Shown in pieces: positions 18,509 through 25,780 of a DNA stretch of 64,000 bases (position 1 is its first letter; every line of letters begins with the position of its first letter). Origin of the DNA: Streptomyces prunicolor NBRC 13075 (lineage in GTDB: Bacteria; Actinomycetota; Actinomycetes; Streptomycetales; Streptomycetaceae). Under the pieces are notes generated by a model. That model was given only the letters and a program-made list of their open reading frames with translations. It had not been told where the DNA came from and ran no database searches. The DNA is taken from the NCBI RefSeq assembly GCF_000367365.1, contig NZ_BARF01000050.1, forward strand, positions 124,001-188,000, read 5' to 3'. Made by a program: the position numbers and the translations under genes.

Positions 18509-19924
18509 ATGTCGGACAACGTCCTGGTAGTGGGCGGAGGCCCCGCTGGATCGGTCACCGCGACCTTCCTGGCGCAAGAAGGCTTTTCCGTCCGGTTGAT
18601 CGAGAGCCAACATTTTCCGCGCTACCACATCGGGGAGTCTCTGACACCGGCCAGCCGACGCGTGCTGGACATGATCGGTGTGGCCGACCGGCTCGACGAG
18701 TTGGACTTCCAGCGCAAGCGCGGCGGCGTTTTCCTTTGGGGAGACGACACCTGGGTCATCAACTGGAGCGAGATATTCGGCGTGGACGTGCACACATGGC
18801 AGGTCGACCGAGGCCGGTTCGACGCGCTGCTGCTCGACAACGCCCGCGAGAAGGGCGTCAAGGTCGAACACGGCATCACCGCGAAGTCGGTGACGTTCGG
18901 GGACACGGGTCGACCGACAGCAGTCGACTGCAAGGCCGAGGACGGAACGGACTTCACCATCGAGGGATTCGACTTCCTCGTCGACGCGTCCGGTCGGTCG
19001 GGCCTGCTGAGCAGCAAGCACCTGCGCAACCGAAAGCCGCATGAGATCTTCCGCAACGTGGCGATCTGGGGCTACTGGGACAACGCCCGTGCGTTGCCGA
19101 CCTGTCCCGAGGGCGGCATCAACGTCATCTCATCGCCCAAGGGCTGGTACTGGGTGATTCCGTTGGGCGGTGGGCGCAACAGCGTGGGGCTGGTCACCCA
19201 CAAGGACATGTTCGCGGAGGACAGGCAACAGCACTCGGATGTCGAATCGCTCTATCACGCGTACCTCGACGCGAACGAGCCGGTCAAGGAACTGCTCTCG
19301 GGTGCCACGTACAACGGGCCGGTCAGGGTCGAGACGGACTACTCCTATGTCGCGGACGAGTTCTCCGGACCGGGCTACATGATGGTCGGGGACGCGGCGT
19401 GCTTCCTCGATCCTCTGTTGTCCAGCGGTATCCACTTCGCCATGTACGGCGGAATGGTGGGCGCCGCGGCCCTGGCATCCGCTCGACGCGGCGAGGTCAC
19501 AGAGGCCGAGGGACTGCGCTTCTTCGAGGTCTCGTACAAGCGCGCGTACACCAGAATGCTGACGCTGGTGAGCAACATGTACCAGGGATATCGCGGAAAG
19601 AACGACTTCTTCTGGACCGCCGATCGGCTCGTCGGCAAGGACCGGACGGGGAAGGAAGAGGCGTTCGGCGAGGTCATCGGTGGCCTGTCGGACATCCGGG
19701 AGGCCACCGACGCGTCGACGAGGATCGGCACCGCGAAGTTGGAGGAGGAAGCCAGGCGGGTCCAGCAACCGGAACTCAACCCGAATCGCCCGCTGTTCGG
19801 CGCCCAGCACAAGATGGGGCAGGAGGAGGACCCGATCGACGGTCTTCAGTTGGTCACATCGCCCCGACTCGGCCTGCAACGGGTATCCGAGACGAGTGAA
19901 GCAGACTCGGAATCATCACCGTGA
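18509..19924 (+). CDS. FAD-dependent halogenase 2
   Basis: Second flavin-dependent halogenase-like protein, 471 aa. It has the FAD motif VLVVGGGPAGSVTATFL, then FPRYHIGESLTP, the signature WYWVIP and the late flavin motif GDAACFLDPLLSSGI. It is divergent from halogenase 1 and carries a longer C-terminal tail (about residues 400-471) after the core. The ATG start has a GAGGGAG SD. It lies 65 bp after the transferase gene and appears to be the last cluster gene on this side. Whether both halogenases act on one molecule or two is unknown. A flavin oxygenase role remains possible. Confidence 0.87.
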   Translation: MSDNVLVVGGGPAGSVTATFLAQEGFSVRLIESQHFPRYHIGESLTPASRRVLDMIGVADRLDELDFQRKRGGVFLWGDDTWVINWSEIFGVDVHTWQVDRGRFDALLLDNAREKGVKVEHGITAKSVTFGDTGRPTAVDCKAEDGTDFTIEGFDFLVDASGRSGLLSSKHLRNRKPHEIFRNVAIWGYWDNARALPTCPEGGINVISSPKGWYWVIPLGGGRNSVGLVTHKDMFAEDRQQHSDVESLYHAYLDANEPVKELLSGATYNGPVRVETDYSYVADEFSGPGYMMVGDAACFLDPLLSSGIHFAMYGGMVGAAALASARRGEVTEAEGLRFFEVSYKRAYTRMLTLVSNMYQGYRGKNDFFWTADRLVGKDRTGKEEAFGEVIGGLSDIREATDASTRIGTAKLEEEARRVQQPELNPNRPLFGAQHKMGQEEDPIDGLQLVTSPRLGLQRVSETSEADSESSP

Positions 19925-19941
19925 CAGTAAGCGGCAGGCGG

Positions 19942-19976
19942 CTCGTGGCGTGTGGAGAAGCAGGGTCTGCCACGAG
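19942..19976. terminator. Stem-loop after halogenase 2
   Basis: CTCGTGGC (19942-19949) pairs perfectly with GCCACGAG (19969-19976) over a 19-nt loop, 17 bp after the halogenase stop. There is no U-tract, as is common in Streptomyces. It may end the rightward operon. Confidence 0.45.
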
Positions 19977-20339
19977 ACGGGCGTGCCTTAAGCACTGACG
20001 GACGTTTCGGTAGAGCGAGGATCGAGACGCATGTGTGGGATCGACGGCGGACGGCAGCGAGGCCACCGGAAGGAGCCCGCTCACCCGCTTCTCTCTGCTG
20101 CTGTCTGCAGTCGAGACCACCCTGCCCGACACGTATTTCCGGACGATGCGCGGATGGTGGCCTGGTCCGAAGTCACACTTGCTCGCAGGAGCGATAGCAA
20201 CCTTTCACGCGAAGGCGGAACACTTGGGCAGCCTCCAACAGACCTGGAGCGGCTCGGCGTCGAGCTCCTGATGCTCCGGAGCAGCATGCTTGGCTGAATC
20301 GCTGGGACTCACCCGCGACGCGTTTTCTCACAACGGCCA
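19977..20339. other. Intergenic stretch, no recognisable gene
   Basis: About 360 bp lie between convergent genes. Short frames occur on both strands but none has a good SD, codon bias over its length or recognisable motifs. It may contain decayed sequence at the cluster border; I cannot identify it. Confidence 0.6.
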
Positions 20340-20897
20340 CTACGCGGCGGGCGGCGTATCGGCGGGCCCCTGGCCGGGAGCGAGCGTGCCCGGGTCGGCG
20401 GGGGGAGTCGCGCCCTGCCCCAGGACGCGCTGGTACAGCTCGGCGAGCTGCATCAGCGTCACCCCCTTCGTGGCTTCCTTGGTCAGCTCGAAGCTGACCT
20501 TGCCCTTGGAGGTCTTGCGCTCCATCTTCACGCTGACTTTCGCCTGCAGGAAGGCCACCAGCGCGACGAGCACCACCATCCCGGCCGACACCTCGACGAC
20601 TGCCAGTTGATCGTCCACGGGCGGCTCGAGAAGCAGTGGCTCGGTCAGCGGACGGGTCCTCGGGTCCTGGGCCAGCACGTCCAGGAGCCGCCGCCCGGCG
20701 TCCAGGGCCTGGGCCTCGTCGTCCAGCAGCCAAGCGGCGGACGTCGGCGTGCCGGCCTGCGCGAGCAATGCCTCGACGATCTGCAGCGCCTCCTCGTCGT
20801 TCTCCGCCGCTAGCCCGTGCTCGGCGGCCAGATCCTCCGTGATCTCCTGAAGCGCCAAGACAACGGAACGGCGGGCCATCGGCGGGGAAGTGGTCAT
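20340..20897 (-). CDS. CHAT-operon small protein with one hydrophobic segment
   Basis: Protein of 185 aa that I do not recognise. Residues about 1-95 are acidic and predicted helical. A hydrophobic stretch (VVEVSAGMVVLVALVAFLQ, around residues 98-116) could span the membrane. It is followed by a short basic, beta-rich segment (KVSVKMERKTSKGKVSFEL) and a Pro/Ala-rich tail. It starts 31 bp after the CHAT protease stop, as the last gene of that operon. It may be a target, regulator or membrane anchor of the protease. That is inference from context. Confidence 0.72.
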   Translation of the reverse strand: MTTSPPMARRSVVLALQEITEDLAAEHGLAAENDEEALQIVEALLAQAGTPTSAAWLLDDEAQALDAGRRLLDVLAQDPRTRPLTEPLLLEPPVDDQLAVVEVSAGMVVLVALVAFLQAKVSVKMERKTSKGKVSFELTKEATKGVTLMQLAELYQRVLGQGATPPADPGTLAPGQGPADTPPAA

Positions 20898-20928
20898 TCG
20901 GGCTCCTCGATGATGTCGTACGGAGGGA

Positions 20929-23900
20929 TCAGCGCCAGTCCCCGGTCAGGGTGAATGCACCCCAGTGGAAGACATGGCCAAGCCAGGGGCGGGACGGGTC
21001 GTCGGCCAGTTCACGCTGTGCCTCCCACAGGGCCCGCCAAGCGGGGGCGCCTGTGCCGAGGCGCCTGTAGAACGCGGCCAGCAGCTCGCGGGAACTCTCC
21101 TGGTTCACATCCCAGCGTGGCGCGATGACGGCACGGCTGCCTGAGCGCAGGAACGCCCAGGTCAGTCCGGTGAGATCGGCGCCGGGATGGTCGGCCTCGC
21201 CCCAGCCGGCCGAGCAGGCGCGCAGCACCAGGCGACGGGGGGCCGCGTCCGTGACGATGACGTCCCGTACGCGGAGCAGATAGGGGGCGTGCGCGGGCAC
21301 GTCGTGCGGTTCCCAGTTGCGACTCGGGCGTGACACCCCGTCGGAGAACAACAGGGCCCCTTCCAACGGGTCATGGGTGTCGGTGAAGCCGTGGCACGTG
21401 ACGTGGGCGAGATCGGCCGAGCCGAGGGCGGTGCGCACGGCGGCCGGGGTGGCGGCGAGTCCGGCCAGCCGTCGTACGGACCACCAGGGGCCCTCGCTCA
21501 GAAGTGTGTCGTCGTCCTCGAACAGCGCCGTGTCGTCCTCCCGCCCGGCACAGCCCACGGCGACCGCCGTGCGGGGCGGTGTGGCCGGGTGGGCCAGGAA
21601 GTAGCGCAGACTGCTGACCCCGGGGACACCGACCACGGCGTTCGACTCCCCGAGCAGGATGCCCGAGGGGAGCGGTAGCGCGGCGAACGGTAGGCGGGCC
21701 AAGGGGCCGTGACCCGAGACAGCCACGAGCTGCCGGTCGGCGAGGAGATCGGCGAAGGGTTCCAGCAGCGGTGTCAGCTCGGCGAGGAAGGACGTGTCGC
21801 GCTTGTCCGGCCGTCGGGCCGGCAGTGGGCGGAGCAGGACACCTGAGGAGGGGTCCCGGCCGCCGTTGAAGACGATGCGTGATCGGCGGATGAGGGCTTC
21901 GATTCGGGCCCGGCCGAGCGGGATACGGCGCATGCGCAGGGGCTCGCCGTCGGACGTGAGTACAAAGCAGTACGTGTTGCGTTCGCCGCAGAAGTAGGTG
22001 GCGAGGAGCATGCCTTCGGGCGGGGCGTGCTGGGTGAGCAGGGTCTGGACCTCGCCAAGGCGGGCCGGGGCACCCTGGCGCAGGCGGGCATACTCCGGGG
22101 AGTCGGCGCCGATCTGCGTGTGGAGGGCGGACAGTTGCTCGGTGAGTCGCTCGGCTGCCCCCTCGGACAGGGGGCCCGGAGTGCCCAGCGCCGACCGGAT
22201 CAGATCGTGCCGACGGGAGGCCAGAAGCTGTCGTTCGTCGGTGATCAACCGCTCGGGGGCCTCCGGGGGTTCTGGAATCTCTCCGAGGGCCAGGTCGGCC
22301 AGCAGGTCGCGGGCCTTCACCTCCTCGTGGAGGTCGAAGCACCACTCGGGCATGGATCGGTCGTCGAGCAGGGGGAGTTCGCCATCGTGCTCGTACAGCA
22401 GACCAAGCAGACGCTCGTATTTGCTGAGAGCCTGTCCGCTCTCCTCTGCGCGCAGGACCGGCCACGGGGTCTGCTCGATGCGGCGCAGCAACATGTCCCG
22501 GCACCACATCAGAAGGTCGAAACACTCCGCGAGGTGCTCGGGCCGATGATGGAACATCGCGACGAACGTCATGCGCTGCTTGATGCTTTCGTCGTCCGCG
22601 GCGTCGGCGCTGTCGTTGACGAGGTTGGCGGCACGTTGGTCAGCCTCGCCGATGAGCCGCCGGGACAGGTCGGCGGCCTCCGTCCAGCGCTCCATGCGGG
22701 TGAGGCAGGTGATGAGTGCCTGTCCGGTCGAAAACACGCTCGCGGAGTCGCCCCGCCTGCTGGCTTCGTGATGAAGTTCGGTGAGGCGGCTGTGCAGTTC
22801 CCGTGCCGCTGCGGGGCCCGGGTCCCGCGCGATGCGGCGCTGGAGCGCATTGGCCAGGAACACGGTGCCCTCGATCGGGCAGTGGCACTCCAAGGCGGCC
22901 TGGTGGCTCTCCTCGTACCGGGCCAAGGCCGTGCCGTGATCGCCGCGGTCCTCGGCGATGTTTCCGAGCCCGGCCAGGCAAGCAATTTCGTTCCTGGTCC
23001 TGGTGAACGAGCTCTGGCGCATCTCCGCCAGGGCTTCTCGGTACTGTTCTTCCGCCTCGTCCAGGTATCCCATGCTGTACAGCTGTTGCGCCAGGGCGCC
23101 TCGGAACCCGTGGAGCGCCACATTGCCGTGGCGCAGCGCCACGGAGACGTTCTCCTCAAAGACGCGCAGCGCCTGCCTGTCGCGTCCCCTGGCCTGCAAC
23201 GAACTGGCCCACATCGCCCGGGCTCTGAGCGCCGGTCGGATCCGATGCAGAGCTTCGGCAGTCTCGATGGCCTGTCGAAAGTCCGCTGTCGCTGCCGCCG
23301 GCGCCCCGAGCTGCAACCGGGTTCTGCCACGTTCAATCAGCAGATCGAACTGGTCCGGGTCCGGACGGTCACCGGACATCTCGCGGATGGTGTCGAGCGC
23401 CCGGTCGAAGTGTTGCAGCGCGCCTCGGCGATGCCCCAACGCCGACATCTCGTTGGCCACGACTCGGTCGAACTTCAGCCAGCGCTGCCGGTCGTCGTCC
23501 ACATGTCGGAGCTCCCGCTGGCAGTCCAGGAGGACCTTCAGCCCCTGGCGGGTATCGCCCAAACTGCGGTGCGCCTGCGCCAGCATCGAGTACGCCCAGT
23601 AGGCGTCCTCCGGATTCTCACCGACTCGTCCGCTGCCGTGCAGCGCGACGACGGCCCGACCGGCGTGGAACAGAGCGTGCCGACGGTCACGCATCGCTCG
23701 AACATCGCCCAGCCCGAGCCTCTCCTCGCGGCGGGCACGTTCCATCAGACCGAATGCCCACCACGTCCGCGCGCGCACCACGGACTTGGGCGAGTGCGGG
23801 GCAGCCATGGCGACCGCGGCCAGCACGGCGGCGTGCCGATCCAAGTCGAGGCCCTTGTAGGAGCCGAGCAAGTGTCGGGCCACCGGCACCGGATCGTCGG

Positions 23901-24234
23901 GCAGTGCTTGGGGCAGAGCACGGAAAAGGAGGAAGGACTCGAGTAGGCCGTGGCGGGTTGCCCAGTCGACCAGGCCCATAAAGTCGGGGTGCCCTTGGCC
24001 GTTCCGCTTGCGCTGCCACCTCTCGCGGGCCTGTGCGGCCAGAAACTCCAGCAGTTCGGCCTCGGCGGGCAGGCCCGCTGTCGCCGCCTTTTCCGCCCGC
24101 TCCCGAAGTATGCGGAGAAGGGCGGGCCGCAGGTGCTCAGGAGCCTTGTCCAGCTGGAGCAGCAGGGCTTCGTGGTCCGTCGAACAGGTCACCAGGAAGT
24201 CGACGAAGGACTCCACGAGACCGGGATCGGTCAT
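20929..24234 (-). CDS. CHAT-domain (caspase-like) protease with TPR-like helical repeats
   Basis: Large soluble protein of 1101 aa. The N-terminal three quarters are Ala/Leu/Arg-rich helical repeats of TPR type (for example around residues 230-560). The C-terminal CHAT domain has the caspase-type dyad: His948 (LAHVTCHGF) and Cys1007 (VLRACSAGWG), ending with the conserved WDV segment and C-terminal GHVFHWGAFTLTGDW. CHAT proteins are cysteine proteases of the caspase/separase clan, used in bacterial defence and cell-death systems. The start is ATG 24234, overlapping the upstream stop as ATGA; a longer frame to 24450 would lie inside the upstream gene. Its substrate is unknown. Confidence 0.9.
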   Translation of the reverse strand: MTDPGLVESFVDFLVTCSTDHEALLLQLDKAPEHLRPALLRILRERAEKAATAGLPAEAELLEFLAAQARERWQRKRNGQGHPDFMGLVDWATRHGLLESFLLFRALPQALPDDPVPVARHLLGSYKGLDLDRHAAVLAAVAMAAPHSPKSVVRARTWWAFGLMERARREERLGLGDVRAMRDRRHALFHAGRAVVALHGSGRVGENPEDAYWAYSMLAQAHRSLGDTRQGLKVLLDCQRELRHVDDDRQRWLKFDRVVANEMSALGHRRGALQHFDRALDTIREMSGDRPDPDQFDLLIERGRTRLQLGAPAAATADFRQAIETAEALHRIRPALRARAMWASSLQARGRDRQALRVFEENVSVALRHGNVALHGFRGALAQQLYSMGYLDEAEEQYREALAEMRQSSFTRTRNEIACLAGLGNIAEDRGDHGTALARYEESHQAALECHCPIEGTVFLANALQRRIARDPGPAAARELHSRLTELHHEASRRGDSASVFSTGQALITCLTRMERWTEAADLSRRLIGEADQRAANLVNDSADAADDESIKQRMTFVAMFHHRPEHLAECFDLLMWCRDMLLRRIEQTPWPVLRAEESGQALSKYERLLGLLYEHDGELPLLDDRSMPEWCFDLHEEVKARDLLADLALGEIPEPPEAPERLITDERQLLASRRHDLIRSALGTPGPLSEGAAERLTEQLSALHTQIGADSPEYARLRQGAPARLGEVQTLLTQHAPPEGMLLATYFCGERNTYCFVLTSDGEPLRMRRIPLGRARIEALIRRSRIVFNGGRDPSSGVLLRPLPARRPDKRDTSFLAELTPLLEPFADLLADRQLVAVSGHGPLARLPFAALPLPSGILLGESNAVVGVPGVSSLRYFLAHPATPPRTAVAVGCAGREDDTALFEDDDTLLSEGPWWSVRRLAGLAATPAAVRTALGSADLAHVTCHGFTDTHDPLEGALLFSDGVSRPSRNWEPHDVPAHAPYLLRVRDVIVTDAAPRRLVLRACSAGWGEADHPGADLTGLTWAFLRSGSRAVIAPRWDVNQESSRELLAAFYRRLGTGAPAWRALWEAQRELADDPSRPWLGHVFHWGAFTLTGDWR

Positions 24235-25322
24235 CGCGCCGTCTTCCGCACGCGTGCGGAAGGGGCGACGGTGAGCCCGCGGGACGTGAGGTATGTGCAG
24301 TCGCCGTCTCCCAGCGGGCCGCCCGTGAAGTCCAGTGCCGCCTGGGCCTTTGCGTGTTCGCCCCGGTCCAGGTGGGCCAAGGCTGCGGCCATCGCACAGA
24401 TGGGCTGGTCCGGGTTGGCCCGGGCCAGGAGAAAAAGATGATTGAGGCACGCCTGGGACATGGCCGCGTCAGGGACCTCGTCAGCCAGGAATCGTAGAAC
24501 GACCGTGGCCTTCCGCATCTCCATGTCGTGCAGCATGCGACGGCCGTCTTCAGGGTGCGCTCCCTTCTGGAGCACAGCCGAGTTGGGGCGCACGCGATGA
24601 AGCCTCTTACGGGCCCGTTCCCGGAGCTCCCGGTCGCGGGCACCTGCCCGCAGGTGCACCCCCACCAGGAGCTCCAGAGCAGCGACACCGTATTCCTCGT
24701 CGTCGCCCAGAGAGACCAGTACGTCCTCCCCGGCGTCGTAGTGGGCCATCGCGTGGTCGAGGTCTCCGAGTGCCAGCAAGGACTTGGCATGCTCCAGCCG
24801 GTGCAGGGAACCGGCCTCCCCGCGCTTGGTCAGCTCAGCGAAGCGAGCGGCCCGTAGCAGGTGCAGTGAGCGTTCCTGATCCCGCTTGTGGAGGGCATTG
24901 GTCAGCTCCTGGCCGCGCCGATTGATCTCCGCCCATTCGTCCTCCGGGCCTTGGCGGCACTGGATCGCCTGAGTCAACTGCCTCAGGGCCAAGTCGCCCA
25001 AACCGCAGCGGGCCGACGCGGTGGCGAAGTCGGCACGTATCGCGCGCACCATCGGGTCGTCGCGCTGACCGCCCGACGCACGGGACGCGTCGTTCTCGGC
25101 TGTCCAAAGCTCGTCCCACGCGGTGAACGGCAGTCCCGCCGCGAGCAGGGCCACCGCGTACATGTGGCGGTGCCTCGGTCCCTTGTCGGCATCCTGTTCG
25201 ACCACTCTGAGCGCGAGCCACGCGTCATGCTGGTTCTGGGTGATCCACCTCGCCGCCTTCGCGCTCGCCGGGAACGCCCGTGCCGAGAACGGAACGCGCC
25301 AAGCCGCCGACGGATCCTTCAT
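24231..25322 (-). CDS. CHAT-operon helical-repeat protein (function unknown)
   Basis: Protein of 363 aa with no enzyme motif that I can see. It is rich in helical, TPR-like pairs (for example LRAARFAELTKRGEAGSLHR and a DLDHAMAHYDAGEDVL segment), which suggests a scaffold or sensor for protein partners. The ATG start has an AGGGGG SD and overlaps the stop of the upstream 111-aa gene as ATGA; its own stop overlaps the CHAT protease start in the same way. This tight coupling implies a fixed ratio with the protease, so it probably acts as adaptor, inhibitor or sensor. That is inference. Confidence 0.8.
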   Translation of the reverse strand: MKDPSAAWRVPFSARAFPASAKAARWITQNQHDAWLALRVVEQDADKGPRHRHMYAVALLAAGLPFTAWDELWTAENDASRASGGQRDDPMVRAIRADFATASARCGLGDLALRQLTQAIQCRQGPEDEWAEINRRGQELTNALHKRDQERSLHLLRAARFAELTKRGEAGSLHRLEHAKSLLALGDLDHAMAHYDAGEDVLVSLGDDEEYGVAALELLVGVHLRAGARDRELRERARKRLHRVRPNSAVLQKGAHPEDGRRMLHDMEMRKATVVLRFLADEVPDAAMSQACLNHLFLLARANPDQPICAMAAALAHLDRGEHAKAQAALDFTGGPLGDGDCTYLTSRGLTVAPSARVRKTAR

Positions 25323-25654
25323 GCGCGCCCCCTAGCTTCAGACCCGGTGACTTGCGAGGCCGGCCGACACCGTAGCCCCACTCTTGCCGGATTCACTTTG
25401 CGAACGGACCAACCCGCGCGCTTCCTCCTCGGCCTTGTGGGCAACTGTGCCTCCGCCATGCCCACACCACATCGGGACTGCTCAAGAAGTGCACGAAGCG
25501 TCCAGAGAAGAGACACACTTGTACTGTTCATGGCGTCCAGCCGGGCTCTGGTGTCGTTGCGACGCTCGGGCTCCATGGCTCCAGGTCCGGTGTCTGTGAG
25601 TCCGGGCGCCGCTCCTGTGGCCAACGCGGCGGCCATCAACTCCACTTCGGTCAC
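25319..25654 (-). CDS. Small first gene of CHAT operon, Ala/Gly-rich N-terminus
   Basis: Predicted 111-aa protein. The start is GTG 25654, about 11 nt after AGGGGG. The first 27 residues (MTEVELMAAALATGAAPGL then TDTGPGAM) resemble the Ala/Gly-rich N-termini that I recall in actinobacterial conflict-system proteins. The rest is basic, low in hydrophobic structure and not recognised. Its stop overlaps the next gene's start as ATGA, which is the best support that it is translated. It could instead be the remnant of a longer effector-associated protein whose C-terminus has been lost. Confidence 0.5.
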   Translation of the reverse strand: MTEVELMAAALATGAAPGLTDTGPGAMEPERRNDTRARLDAMNSTSVSLLWTLRALLEQSRCGVGMAEAQLPTRPRRKRAGWSVRKVNPARVGLRCRPASQVTGSEARGRA

Positions 25655-25780
25655 TGGGCGATGCCCCCTTCACTTGTGCGGGTTGTGCGATGTCGTGCCC
25701 GTCACCATGGCCGGGGGTGCTGCAATTCTGATGAAATTCCGCCGATGTGCGGGACCCGGTGAGGAAGCGGAGGCTTCGCG

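Noticed and set aside
20929..24450. Longer start for the CHAT protease
   Set aside because: The extra 72 residues lie within the upstream gene and lack hydrophobic pattern; the ATGA-overlapping ATG at 24234 is preferred.
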